Shown here: positions 12,386 to 20,764 of the stretch, piece after piece
Layout: every line of letters begins with the position of its first letter
How positions within the stretch are numbered: position 1 is the stretch's first letter
DNA from: Salicibibacter cibarius
Lineage (GTDB): Bacteria; Bacillota; Bacilli; Bacillales; Marinococcaceae
Assembly: GCF_016495725.1 (NCBI RefSeq)
Contig: NZ_CP054705.1
Coordinates: forward strand, 3,844,001 to 3,908,000
Direction of reading: 5' to 3'
DNA length: 64,000 nt
Notes under the pieces: generated by a model
The model's database searches: none
What the model saw: the letters and a program-made list of their open reading frames with translations, nothing else
What the model was told of the DNA's origin: nothing
Program-made: the position numbers and the translations under genes

Positions 12386-12745
12386 TCAAGAACCGGTGTC
12401 AAACGTGTCGACGGCGTCACGCACCACTGTGACCGCTTGGCTTAAAGCGGCATCTCCCCGAAAAGAAACCGCCACCGCAACAGCTTCCATGATTTCCTCT
12501 TCACTACAATCCTCATCGATACAGTTCTTCGTATGGTTAATGATCGAATATTCTTCGTTCATACAAACACTAATCGAAAGCGCAATGAGATATTTGTCTT
12601 TTGCTTTTAATTCCCCTTCCGCAAAACACGCGTCTGTAAACGCATTGAATTTTCGTGTAAGTTTCGGCAATTGCCCCGATAAATAGTTCATCCCATCTTT
12701 ATATTCCTGCAAAGCTTCCTCAATGAATGAGTCTCCTTGTGCCAT
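12386..12745 (-). CDS. Carboxymuconolactone decarboxylase (CMD) family protein
   Basis: A 119-residue all-helical CMD/AhpD-fold protein. The core is LKAKDKYLIALSISVCMNEE then YSIINHTKNCIDEDCSEEEI and EAVAVAVSFRGDAALSQA. A typical AhpD has a CxxC pair with a nearby His; here one Cys (SVC) with Glu and His (INH) remains, so peroxidase-type thiol chemistry is uncertain. In Bacillaceae a gene of this kind often lies between met and suf genes (family knowledge, not shown here). It is monocistronic, with its own terminator. Substrate unknown. Confidence 0.75.
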   Translation of the reverse strand: MAQGDSFIEEALQEYKDGMNYLSGQLPKLTRKFNAFTDACFAEGELKAKDKYLIALSISVCMNEEYSIINHTKNCIDEDCSEEEIMEAVAVAVSFRGDAALSQAVTVVRDAVDTFDTGS

Positions 12746-12810
12746 CTGCTCATCTCCCTTTTGCGAAAGTCGTTCCGCTTAGGATGTGCAGGAAAAGGAA
12801 AAAAATACAT

Positions 12811-12862
12811 TTTAAAAAAAGCGCCTCCCTCAATGAGATACTCCTTTGAGGGGGCGCTTTAA
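12811..12862 (-). terminator. Strong terminator of metNIQ
   Basis: A long stem GCGCCTCCCTCAA / TTGAGGGGGCGC (12821-12833 and 12845-12857), and on the minus strand a run of seven T. It directly follows the metQ stop. Confidence 0.9.
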
Positions 12863-12866
12863 ACAA

Positions 12867-13733
12867 TTATTCTTCAACGGGAACGACTGCTCCATCATAC
12901 TCTTCTTCCATATAATCCTGAACTTCCGGCGATTGTAAAACGTCCATGAGGGTGGCGATGTCTTCATCGTCTTCATCCTCGCTATTTACCACAACGACAT
13001 TTACATACGGGTTATCGGCATCCGCTGATTCTGATGCGATCGAATCTTCAAGGGGTAACAAGTCATGGTCGATGGCAAAGTTGGAATTAATCAAAACTGC
13101 GTCTCCTTCCCCATTTTCATAAGCCTGCGGTAACAAAGCCGGTTCATACTGCGCCTCGAACTCGAAGTCATGGGGGTTTTCTTCAATATCGTCCAACGTC
13201 GCTTCGACCCCTTCCCCTTCCGCCAATTCGATCAAGCCTTCCTCTTCGAACATCGTCAAGACACGGCCATGATCCGCAACGGAATCACTCATAAGGATGG
13301 TCGCGCCTTCCGGCAATTCATCGAGACTGTCGTAATCTTGGCTGTATACGCCGATCGGCTCGATATGAACACCGCCAACATCAACGAAATCAAACCCGAA
13401 CTCGTCAATGTGATCTTCAAGAAACGGGATATGTTGATAAAAATTAGCATCTAAATCACCGTTATCCAACGCTTCGTTAGGAATGACATAATCATTGAAC
13501 GTTTCGATTTGCATATCAACCCCCTCTTCTTCGAGAAGGTCTTCCGCAAACTCAAGAATTTCAGCGTGAGGGACGTTTGTGGCACCAACGACTAATTCAG
13601 ATGGTTCTTCATCATCCGCGGCTTCGGTGTTTTCACCTTCTTCCGCTTCATCGCCGTCTTCCTCATCTGCCCCGCAGGCGACAAGGGCGGTTGTCAATGT
13701 TCCTAAAGCAATCAGTTTATAAAACTTATTCAA
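12867..13733 (-). CDS. metQ: Methionine ABC transporter substrate-binding lipoprotein MetQ
   Basis: A 288-residue NlpA/MetQ-family lipoprotein that captures methionine outside the membrane. The signal peptide ends in lipobox LVAC (cysteine ~20), followed by an unusually long acidic linker (about 25 residues of D/E) not needed in freshwater relatives. The mature part has VVGATNVPHAEILEFA, ETFNDYVIPNEALDNGDLDA, FYQHIPFLEDHI and NSNFAIDHDLLPLEDSI, hallmarks of MetQ. It is the third gene after metN and metI, in one SAM-riboswitch-controlled operon. Confidence 0.94.
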   Translation of the reverse strand: MNKFYKLIALGTLTTALVACGADEEDGDEAEEGENTEAADDEEPSELVVGATNVPHAEILEFAEDLLEEEGVDMQIETFNDYVIPNEALDNGDLDANFYQHIPFLEDHIDEFGFDFVDVGGVHIEPIGVYSQDYDSLDELPEGATILMSDSVADHGRVLTMFEEEGLIELAEGEGVEATLDDIEENPHDFEFEAQYEPALLPQAYENGEGDAVLINSNFAIDHDLLPLEDSIASESADADNPYVNVVVVNSEDEDDEDIATLMDVLQSPEVQDYMEEEYDGAVVPVEE

Positions 13734-13751
13734 TTTGATTCTCCCCTTTTG

Positions 13752-14408
13752 TTATCTTTTATCAATTTTACGCGTGACGACATCCCCGATGCCTTGAATA
13801 ATAAAAACGATGACTGAGATGATGATCGTCGCAACGATCGTCACATCCGTGCTATTGCGCTGAAAACCGTCACGAAACGCCAGATCCCCTAAACCACCGG
13901 CGCCGATGACACCAGCCATCGCCGTATAGCTGACGAGCAATATCGCGGTGACCGTAACGCCGGACACGAGCGCAGGCAACGATTCCGGAATAAACACTTT
14001 GAAGATGATTTGCCTTTGGTTCGCGCCCATCGATCTGGCCGCCTCCACGACACCTTTATCCACCTCACGCAAACCGATTTCCACTAGGCGGGCATAAAAG
14101 GCCGCGGAACCGATCACGAGTGCTGGTAAAGCAGCGTTCGGTCCAAGCATTGTTCCCATCACCACATTCGTAAACGGAATGAGCAAAATAATTAAAATGA
14201 TGAATGGCACGGAACGGAAAATATTCACAAATCCAGTAGTGACAATGTTTACAGTGTTATTTTCCCAAAGTTGTCCTTTTGAAGATAAGAAAAGAATGAG
14301 CCCGAGTATAATGCCAAGGAAAAAAGTAAACACGATCGCGATCCCACTCATATAGAGGGTCTCCCACGTGGCTTCCAGCATGTTTCCCCAATCAACGTTT
14401 TCAAGCAT
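13752..14408 (-). CDS. metI: Methionine ABC transporter permease MetI
   Basis: A 218-residue permease with five predicted membrane segments. The EAA-type coupling loop for MetN is visible as EVDKGVVEAARSMGANQRQI around 125-145. I start at the ATG at 14408, which has GAGGTG eight bases upstream; a TTG two codons earlier is less likely. The start overlaps the metN stop by 8 bases, implying translational coupling. Family label: MetI/MetP. Confidence 0.94.
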   Translation of the reverse strand: MLENVDWGNMLEATWETLYMSGIAIVFTFFLGIILGLILFLSSKGQLWENNTVNIVTTGFVNIFRSVPFIILIILLIPFTNVVMGTMLGPNAALPALVIGSAAFYARLVEIGLREVDKGVVEAARSMGANQRQIIFKVFIPESLPALVSGVTVTAILLVSYTAMAGVIGAGGLGDLAFRDGFQRNSTDVTIVATIIISVIVFIIQGIGDVVTRKIDKR

Positions 14409-15423
14409 CGGCAATCACCTCTGCTTCCACCCGGTGGCCGTGAAGAAATTGAATAGCTTCTTTCAGTTGCGCTTCATCCCCTTCGATGGAAACGTACAAA
14501 CTGCCATAACTCCCGTGTTGTGTTTTGGCAATATTTCCTTGCAAAATATTCACCGTTACGCCAAACGAGCGGATCAATTCGGATACGACCGGTTTTTCTG
14601 CATCGTTCCCGACAAACGTCAAGCGAATGACGGTACCCTTTTCCCGCTTGAGCTGCTCTTCAATGGCTTCATTGGAATCTTCCGGGTCGGTGACTTGTTT
14701 CACGAATGTTTTCGTAATCTCTTGTTGAGGATGCCGAAAGACATCCAATACATTGCCTAGCTCAACAATCCTGCCACCCTCCATAACAGCAACACGCGAA
14801 CAAATTTTTTGAACCACTTGCATTTCATGGGTGATGATGACAATCGTGAGCCCTAATTTTTGATTAATATCGTGGAGCAAATCGAGAATCGCTCCGGTCG
14901 TTCGCGGATCAAGTGCGGAAGTCGCCTCATCACACAAAAGCACTTTCGGCTCATTGGCGAGTGCTCGGGCGATACCGACCCGTTGTTTCTGCCCGCCGCT
15001 CAGTTGCGAAGGATAAGATGCTTCCCGTCCTTTTAAACCAACGAGTTCGATCAACTCTTCCACACGCTCGTAGCGTTTTGATTTTGAAACACCGGCAACT
15101 TCAAGGGGGAAAGCAATGTTTTCACGAACGGTTCGAGACCACAAGAGGTTAAAATGTTGAAAGATCATGCTGATTTCTTGTCTTGCGCCCCTCAAGTCCC
15201 GATTGGATAGATGCAACATTTCACGATCTGCAATTTTTAAAGTGCCGTTCGTGGGCGTTTCCAGTCGATTAAAGAGACGTACGAGTGTGCTTTTCCCTGC
15301 ACCGCTGTAACCAACAATTCCGAAAACCTCTCCCTTTTCAATATCCAGATTAATCTCTTTTACCGCTTCGATGGATTGTCCTTTTAATTGAAACGTTTTC
15401 GAGACGTTATTCAGATGTATCAG
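14401..15423 (-). CDS. metN: Methionine ABC transporter ATPase MetN, probable CTG start
   Basis: A 340-residue MetN. Walker A GYSGAGKST is at ~38-46, signature LSGGQKQRVGIARAL at ~140, Walker B LLCDEATSALD at ~160, H-loop VIITHEM, and a C-terminal NIL/ACT-type domain (~265-340) that senses methionine. The first in-frame ATG (15219) would remove the Walker A motif, so translation must begin earlier. The frame reaches back to a CTG at 15423, exactly 8 bases after AAAGGAGG, giving M-IHLNNVSK, which lines up with the family start MINLQDVSK. No ATG, GTG or TTG is available there. It is the first gene of metNIQ, just after the SAM riboswitch. Confidence 0.93.
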   Translation of the reverse strand: MIHLNNVSKTFQLKGQSIEAVKEINLDIEKGEVFGIVGYSGAGKSTLVRLFNRLETPTNGTLKIADREMLHLSNRDLRGARQEISMIFQHFNLLWSRTVRENIAFPLEVAGVSKSKRYERVEELIELVGLKGREASYPSQLSGGQKQRVGIARALANEPKVLLCDEATSALDPRTTGAILDLLHDINQKLGLTIVIITHEMQVVQKICSRVAVMEGGRIVELGNVLDVFRHPQQEITKTFVKQVTDPEDSNEAIEEQLKREKGTVIRLTFVGNDAEKPVVSELIRSFGVTVNILQGNIAKTQHGSYGSLYVSIEGDEAQLKEAIQFLHGHRVEAEVIADA

Positions 15424-15480
15424 CGAATGAACCTCCTTTCTTTTTATCTCTACTATCCTGATAAGTTCAGTATTTTTTCA

Positions 15481-15645
15481 TCAAAAAAATAAACCTTTTG
15501 CCCTACGATGAGCAGAAAGGTTACGCATCATTTCTGTCTCATCTTCCAAGGATGAACACCTTGCAGGAATTGGCACCTTTGTAATCGCCATTACCGGTTG
15601 CCGGGCTTCATCGGGCCAGTCCCTCCACCTCTCCAGATAAGAATA
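15481..15645 (-). promoter_or_regulatory. SAM-I riboswitch (S-box) with terminator
   Basis: On the minus strand the leader reads TTATCTGGAGAGGTGG, AGGGACTGGCCCGATGAAGC, CCGGCAACC, AAGGTGCCAATTCCTGCAAG and GATGAGACAG, the conserved order of S-box elements. A hairpin AACCTTT / AAAGGTT (15492-15522) with TTTATTTTTTT follows. High SAM should stabilise the aptamer and allow termination, so metNIQ is expressed when methionine is scarce. Confidence 0.95.
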
Positions 15646-15664
15646 GCAGTCTATGAATGCATTT

Positions 15665-15693
15665 ATTTTAGCACCGGCTTTACAGGCTGTCAA
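15665..15693 (-). promoter_or_regulatory. SigmaA-type promoter of metNIQ
   Basis: On the minus strand, -35 TTGACA (15688-15693), a 17-base spacer, and -10 TAAAAT (15665-15670). It lies about 20 bases upstream of the SAM riboswitch. Confidence 0.85.
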
Positions 15694-15784
15694 CGACTGT
15701 GGTTTCCCGCATTAGTTCAATATTTTGTAACATTAAACACTTGCCATGCGTCTAAGTTAGAAAAGATACACAAAGGGGAGGGGC

Positions 15785-16687
15785 ATTATCGGTAGCCGAA
15801 TCTTTTATTATTCATTGATTTTTCTTGTAGTGATCGTAACCGCGGGATGCAATGATGATGAAACGGCTCAACAGGAGCGAGCGGACACGCATAGTGATGA
15901 TGAAGCCGAAATTGCAGTGGAAGAAGCAGACGACGCGGGAGATTCCGAAGGCGAGGTTGCAACGAGTGATGAAGAAACGGGCGACGGCTCGGAAGATATA
16001 ACAGACGTTGATATGTCCGACCAAATGATTATTTACAATGGAGACATCGCTATTGAAGTGGATGAATTCAATGAGGCCCAACGTCAAATTGAAGAGCACG
16101 TGGAACACATGGACGGCTACGTCGTTGAATCTACTGTCCATGACCATGATAATGAAAATCAGAGTGGGACGTTTTCCGTACGGATTCCTCAAGAAAACTT
16201 CACTCCATTTCTGGATGAATTGGAAGCCATGGGGACAGAAGTGTTGGAACGTTCCACTTACGGAGATGATGTCACAGAAGAATATGTTGACTTGGAATCA
16301 CGCCTCCAATCCCAGGAAACTGTGGAAGAGCGTCTACTGACGTTTATGGAAGAGGCAGAAAACACGGAAGATCTCCTTGATATTTCCGATGACCTGGCTA
16401 CCACCCAAGAAGAAATCGAACAAATCGAGGGGCGCATGAATTATTTGGAAAATAACGTCGCCTATTCTACGGTGAACATTGACATGCAAGAGATGGCTGC
16501 ATCCACCTTACAAGACCGACAATCATTGAATACATGGGGGCAAGCAACCAGCCTTTTCACGGATACAATCAATGTGCTGGTTTCCTTTTTTTCCGGTTTG
16601 GTCGTAGTCATGATCGGTTTATCCCCTGTACTGGTACCTTTACTGATAATAGCAGCAGCGGTCGTGTTTTTCCTGAAAAAGAAATAG
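15785..16687 (+). CDS. DUF4349 family lipoprotein, probable non-standard start
   Basis: A lipoprotein of about 300 residues. From ATT at 15785 it reads (M)IGSRIFYYSLIFLVVIVTAG then Cys, a complete signal with one Arg and a lipobox. The nearest ordinary start, TTG at 15815, has no ribosome binding site and would delete the basic part, while AAAGGGGAGG lies just before the ATT/ATC pair at 15785-15790. After an acidic linker comes the DUF4349 core (MIIYNGDIAIEVDEFNEAQR, SVRIPQENFTPFLDELEAMG, DLESRLQSQETVEERLL), a coiled-coil stretch, and a C-terminal membrane helix ending in KKK. So it is probably anchored at both ends. Function unknown; DUF4349 proteins are envelope proteins. Confidence 0.8.
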   Translation: MIGSRIFYYSLIFLVVIVTAGCNDDETAQQERADTHSDDEAEIAVEEADDAGDSEGEVATSDEETGDGSEDITDVDMSDQMIIYNGDIAIEVDEFNEAQRQIEEHVEHMDGYVVESTVHDHDNENQSGTFSVRIPQENFTPFLDELEAMGTEVLERSTYGDDVTEEYVDLESRLQSQETVEERLLTFMEEAENTEDLLDISDDLATTQEEIEQIEGRMNYLENNVAYSTVNIDMQEMAASTLQDRQSLNTWGQATSLFTDTINVLVSFFSGLVVVMIGLSPVLVPLLIIAAAVVFFLKKK

Positions 16688-16728
16688 AAGGCGCCGTCGG
16701 GGAAACGAATTTCTGGCGCGCCTCCTTT
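16686..16728 (+). terminator. Probable terminator of the DUF4349 gene
   Basis: GAAGGCGC and GCGCGCCTCC arms flank a loop right after the stop codon, followed by TTTATTT. Confidence 0.55.
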
Positions 16729-16814
16729 ATTTGGCACCACACGAAAAACTATTATTATCAAAATTGCCACGTTACAATAAGATGTAGAAAAGTCATCGAG
16801 AGGAGTTTTGCACG

Positions 16815-18479
16815 ATGTACGAGCAGCTATCATCTTTGCGTGAAGAGGCACAGGCCGAATGGTTAACGACGACGCTCGTCTCCATGGATAGCACGAACGG
16901 AGGCATGGGGGAAATCGAAATACCCAATTATATACATAAGCTTATTCGTTCGTTCCCATACTTCCAAAAACACCCGGAACACGTCTGGCTACAAACGATT
17001 CCAAATGATGAACGCAGAAATGTTTTCGCTTTTTTGCCGGGGACGGCGCATGCAAAAGATACGATTATTTATCACGCCCATTATGACACGGTGGGCATTG
17101 AAGATTACGGCTCTTTAAGTGCGCAAGCATTCGATCCGAAGGCATTGCTCGCCTATTTTTCCGAAGAAACAAATAATACAGAAATACGGGAAGATGCCGC
17201 ATCCGGCGAGTGGTTGTTCGGGCGAGGCGCGACGGACATGAAAAGCGGAATTGCCGTTCATCTCGTAAACCTGCTTCGATACGCGGAAGACGAGCGTCCA
17301 TACGGCAATATACTCCTGCTCATCAGCGCTGACGAAGAAAGCGAGCACGCGGGCATGACGGCAGCCGTTACAGAGCTTCGACATCTACAAACAGAAAAAG
17401 GGCTCCGCTACATCGCTGCCATCAACGACGATTATATCGCCCCAGAATATGAGGGGGATAATACACGTTACATGTACACGGGCGCGTGTGGAAAAATCCT
17501 GCCTTGTTTTTATATCGCCGGTAAAGAAAGCCACGTCGGTGATACGCTGACGGGATTGAATCCGACATCACTCGCTTCTCAACTCAATCTCGAGCTTCAT
17601 AATAATATCCGGATCACTGAGCACCTTGACGATGAATTTATTTTACCGCCAACGTGCTTGTATCAACGTGATAACAAGCAAACGTACGACGTACAAACGG
17701 CAACGAGCGCTTACATGTATTTTAATTTTTGCCTATATGAACGCAACGTAGATGAAGCAACTGTTGAATTATTACACATCGCAAGAACTTCGGCAGAAAT
17801 GGTAAGGGTTGCGTATGAAGGACGCTATCTCGATTATATGAAACGGATGGGTCGCGAGCCGAAAACACTCGATTGGTCGATCGAAGTCATTACATTCCAT
17901 GATTTTAAAAAATATTTGCGGGCGATGAACGCGCCGGTTACTGATGTAATGGAACAGACATCGCAAACGTTCGCGCATCTCGATGTCCGCGAGCGCTTTT
18001 TCAAGATCGCGGAAGCTTTGCAAGCACTGGATCCGGCGCGGAAACCAAGGGTGGTTCTTTTCTTCGCACCGCCGTTTCTCCCTCATAATCACTTGGAAGA
18101 AGGCAATCAACATCATGCACGCGTATTGGAAGCGCTCAGCGATACACTCGACGCATCTGCAAAAGCAAGCGGCGAAAACTATCGAATACGTCGATTTTTT
18201 CCTTTTATCTCCGACAGTAGCTACCTCGCTATCCATGAAAGCGACGACGAGCTAGCGGCACTTATTGATAACTTCCCGCGTTGGGACGAGGATTATGGAA
18301 TCCCCGTCGATGAAATACGCAAACTGAACATCCCCGCGCTCAACATGGGCGTCTATGGCAAAGACGCCCATCAATGGAGCGAGCGTCTTTATAAACCATT
18401 TAGCTTCCAGGTGCTGCCCGGGTTAATTCGAGATGTGACCGCGCGGCTATTTGACAATTCTTTTGAATCACAGGGGTGA
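16815..18479 (+). CDS. RocB-like M20 family peptidase
   Basis: A 554-residue protein of the RocB (arginine utilisation) branch of M20 peptidases. Motifs: YHAHYDTVG (~76-84), WLFGRGATDMKSG (~132-144) and SADEESEHAG (~169-178), followed by a long family-specific C-terminal part with LFFAPPFLPHN and ISDSSYLA. The biochemical role of RocB is not firmly known; in B. subtilis it lies with arginine catabolism genes, which are absent here. It has an AGAGGAG-type ribosome binding site and is followed after 6 bases by a zinc-ribbon gene. Confidence 0.85.
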   Translation: MYEQLSSLREEAQAEWLTTTLVSMDSTNGGMGEIEIPNYIHKLIRSFPYFQKHPEHVWLQTIPNDERRNVFAFLPGTAHAKDTIIYHAHYDTVGIEDYGSLSAQAFDPKALLAYFSEETNNTEIREDAASGEWLFGRGATDMKSGIAVHLVNLLRYAEDERPYGNILLLISADEESEHAGMTAAVTELRHLQTEKGLRYIAAINDDYIAPEYEGDNTRYMYTGACGKILPCFYIAGKESHVGDTLTGLNPTSLASQLNLELHNNIRITEHLDDEFILPPTCLYQRDNKQTYDVQTATSAYMYFNFCLYERNVDEATVELLHIARTSAEMVRVAYEGRYLDYMKRMGREPKTLDWSIEVITFHDFKKYLRAMNAPVTDVMEQTSQTFAHLDVRERFFKIAEALQALDPARKPRVVLFFAPPFLPHNHLEEGNQHHARVLEALSDTLDASAKASGENYRIRRFFPFISDSSYLAIHESDDELAALIDNFPRWDEDYGIPVDEIRKLNIPALNMGVYGKDAHQWSERLYKPFSFQVLPGLIRDVTARLFDNSFESQG

Positions 18480-18485
18480 GCGTGT

Positions 18486-18791
18486 GTGGCCGGTTTATAT
18501 TGCAATTATTGCGAGGAAAAAATTCCATATCGAACACGGGCCAAAAAACGATTTAAAGACACCAAGCTCATTTGCCCCCACTGTTATCGGGAAAATGAGC
18601 TTGACAAAGCACTGGTTAACTTGAGTCGGTTGATATTTTATGTGACGGTAAGTTTTTCACTTGCTATGCTTGTTTATGGCTTTTCCAATAATTTACTATC
18701 AGAACCGCTGTTCACCTTTTATCTGGGCTTGATCCCGGCATTCATTTATCCGTTGCTAACAATGTTCCTCATTCGCGTGGACCCGGAGTGA
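18486..18791 (+). CDS. CxxC-20-CxxC zinc-ribbon membrane protein
   Basis: A 101-residue protein starting with GTG. Two cysteine pairs, CNYC (~5-8) and CPHC (~29-32), separated by about 20 residues rich in Lys/Arg, match the cxxc_20_cxxc small protein family. Two membrane helices follow (LSRLIFYVTVSFSLAMLVYG and FYLGLIPAFIYPLLTMFLI). It begins 6 bases after the RocB-like gene, so it is probably co-transcribed. Function unknown. Confidence 0.75.
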   Translation: MAGLYCNYCEEKIPYRTRAKKRFKDTKLICPHCYRENELDKALVNLSRLIFYVTVSFSLAMLVYGFSNNLLSEPLFTFYLGLIPAFIYPLLTMFLIRVDPE

Positions 18792-18799
18792 ATTTTTCT

Positions 18800-18880
18800 A
18801 AATGGCTGATAAACCGTTTGTTTTGGCTGATATATTGCAAAATTCCGCTGATATCGATGCGTTTTCGGCTGATAAAGATG
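18800..18880. repeat. 21-bp periodic GGCTGATA array (ATATCAGC family)
   Basis: GCTGATA-type cores start near 18804, 18825, 18847 and 18867, about 21 bases apart. On the other strand they read TATCAGCC. The same family borders the NERD gene at 38.1-38.2 and 39.2-39.3 kb. Non-coding. Confidence 0.7.
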
Positions 18881-18897
18881 TCAGACGGTTTGAACCT

Positions 18898-19323
18898 CTC
18901 CACCTAAATCAAAGATTTTGATGGAGCATCCCTTATCTTAAATACAGCTCAATATCTCGCATTGTCATTCCCTTCGAGAAGACCTACGCCAGATTTAAGC
19001 TAATGAATGAAGACAAGTTCCGAAATGTCCTTATTCGCAGCATAGAAACTTTTGTCTATAATGCGAACCTCGTTATTTCTAACAAGGATTTTAAACGCCG
19101 GATATTTTACATGTCGAACGCTTTTTTCGACACAACCTCATATATCCAATTATCAAAGAGCGAATATAAAGTCCATGCCTCTTGTTGGGCGTTGCTTTAT
19201 ACGATAAATTCATTATATCAAACGTTTGTTCCTAAATCTAGTCTTTTTAGAAATCTTTTTTATTACGAACAAGAAACTAAAAAAGAGCGCCTAACCCCCA
19301 CTAAATCGTAGATTTTGAAGGGG
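18898..19323. other. Segment bracketed by two similar hairpins
   Basis: Two homologous hairpins in the same orientation lie 425 bases apart: 18898-18926 (CTCCA, AAATC / GATTT, TGGAG) and 19295-19323 (CCCC, AAATC / GATTT, GGGG). They share AAATCNNAGATTTTGA. Such end hairpins occur in IS200/IS605-type elements, but the frame between them is not a transposase, so this may be a remnant or a non-autonomous unit. Confidence 0.4.
19003..19311 (+). CDS. Hypothetical protein
   Basis: A 102-residue frame starting MNEDKFRNVLIRSIETFVYN. There is no clear ribosome binding site, no signal peptide, and no recognised motif; composition (Phe, Tyr, Asn) is unlike neighbouring genes and the DNA is AT-richer. 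Its last codons run into the hairpin at 19295-19323. It may be a relic inside the hairpin-bracketed segment rather than a working gene. Confidence 0.35.
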   Translation: MNEDKFRNVLIRSIETFVYNANLVISNKDFKRRIFYMSNAFFDTTSYIQLSKSEYKVHASCWALLYTINSLYQTFVPKSSLFRNLFYYEQETKKERLTPTKS

Positions 19324-19350
19324 AATGATGTTGTTCAAGAGCGGGAGCAT

Positions 19351-20208
19351 TCAAACCTTTAAGTGAATACGATTCCCGGAAGGATCCATCGTGACAAAAA
19401 CGCCGTTTTCTTTTGCCACAGTGACACCGGTCTTCTCAACATTCGCCACGACGCGTTCCCTCGTTGCTTCATTCGGCAAATTTATTGTAAAAAATTTCAA
19501 GCCGGAACTATGATCCGGTGGCGCGGGCGCGCCAACACCAGCCCAAGTATTCAAGCCAATATGGTGATGGTAGTGGCCACTGGAGATGAAAAGGGCTTGA
19601 TCTCCCAGTTTGGAAACGACGTCAAAACCAAGCCCTTCGGTGTAAAATATCATCGTCTCTTGCAGATCCGCGACGTGTAAATGGATATGGCCCATAACAG
19701 TGCCGGCAGGCAGCCCTTCCCATGACTCCCCTTCTTTCTTTTCGGAAAGAATACCCGGGACATTCAGCGGATCAACGGCCATCGCGACTTGCCCATTTTC
19801 CCATTCCCATGTCGATGAATCGCGGTCTGCATAAATTTCGATCCCATTGCCATCCGGATCCGATAAATAAAGGGATTCACTGACCCAATGGTCCGAGGAT
19901 CCAACACGGACGCCTTTTTCGATAAAATAGTTAATGATATTCGCTAAATCGGCACGCCGAGGTAAAAGTAATGCAAAGTGATACAACCCTGTCGTTCTGC
20001 TCGGCTCTGGCACGGCTTCTTCAAGTTGTTCGATGGACACGAGACTGGTTTTTCCATCAGCCGTTAACTGAGCGGTTGTTTTTGTTTGTACCAGGATTTT
20101 AAAGCCGATGATTTCTTTATAAAATTGGATGGAACGTGCCAAATTTTCAACTTTAATGGTCACATGCTCAACAAACGTCGTTGGTTTACGATGAAAATTC
20201 ATGTTCAT
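19351..20208 (-). CDS. catE: CatE-like catechol 2,3-dioxygenase (VOC family)
   Basis: A 285-residue protein with two vicinal-oxygen-chelate modules. Metal ligands are likely in the second half: GHIHLHVADL (~170), HHHIGLN (~218) and the late Glu/Asp region. The first half has FVEHVTIKVENLARSIQFYK and YLSDPDGNGIEIYADR. The layout and length match B. subtilis CatE, a manganese-dependent catechol 2,3-dioxygenase that protects against catechol. Other VOC reactions cannot be excluded. It is monocistronic. Confidence 0.75.
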   Translation of the reverse strand: MNMNFHRKPTTFVEHVTIKVENLARSIQFYKEIIGFKILVQTKTTAQLTADGKTSLVSIEQLEEAVPEPSRTTGLYHFALLLPRRADLANIINYFIEKGVRVGSSDHWVSESLYLSDPDGNGIEIYADRDSSTWEWENGQVAMAVDPLNVPGILSEKKEGESWEGLPAGTVMGHIHLHVADLQETMIFYTEGLGFDVVSKLGDQALFISSGHYHHHIGLNTWAGVGAPAPPDHSSGLKFFTINLPNEATRERVVANVEKTGVTVAKENGVFVTMDPSGNRIHLKV

Positions 20209-20310
20209 TTCTCCTTGTGGTCATCGTCCGACTTTTACGACTTCCTGCCCCACCATATCCATATCCCCCTAAGAAGGACAAAGCTCATGTGTCATCGCCC
20301 CCGAAAGGAA

Positions 20311-20700
20311 CGGACGGGGATACTTGGCTTCCCTTGTTCCTTTCGGAGCAGCTTGACCTCTGTTTAAGGGATTACTTGACTTCCCTTGTTCCTCTCGGAG
20401 CAGTTTAACCTCCGCTTGAAGGATTACTTTGTCTTTCTTGTTCCTCTCGGAACAGCTCGACCTCTGTTTAAGGGATTACTTGACTTCCCTTGTTCCTCTC
20501 GGAGCAGTTTAACCTCCGCTTGAAGGATTACTTTGTCTTTCTTGTTCCTCTCGGAACAGCTCGACCTCTGTTTGAGGGATTACTTGGCTTCCCTTGTTCC
20601 TCTCAGAGCAGTTTGACCTTCGTTTGAGGGATTACTTTGTCTTTCTTGTTTCTTCAGAGCAGTTCGTTTTCCGTCCGAGGGGTAAAGACCCTTCAATTAT
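20311..20700. repeat. GTTCC-family 52-bp tandem array, seven units
   Basis: GTTCC starts at 20336, 20388, 20440, 20492, 20544, 20596 and 20648, exactly 52 bases apart each time. Each unit reads GTTCCTCTCGGAGCAG, then about 24 bases ending GGGATTAC, then a T/C-rich stretch. Two variants (CTTGACTTCCC and TTTGTCTTTCTT) largely alternate, suggesting a 104-base higher-order unit. A related array with the same period is at 59.7 kb. The short open frames here are made of repeats and are not genes. Confidence 0.9.
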
Positions 20701-20712
20701 CCCTGCCAACGA

Positions 20713-20756
20713 GAAATGCTTCCGCTAAAGAGCACTGCCTTCGCGGAAGCATTTTC
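20713..20756 (-). terminator. Hairpin, possible original gcvH terminator
   Basis: Perfect arms ATGCTTCCGC / GCGGAAGCAT around a 15-base loop. It is just left of the IS4-family element that was inserted immediately after the gcvH stop, so before the insertion it may have terminated gcvH. Confidence 0.45.
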
Positions 20757-20764
20757 ATGTTTTT

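Noticed and set aside
20311-20700. CRISPR array
   Set aside because: The whole 52-bp unit is repeated; there are no unique spacers of constant length and no cas genes. The same holds for the arrays at 6.2, 42.7, 46.0, 59.7 and 62.0 kb.
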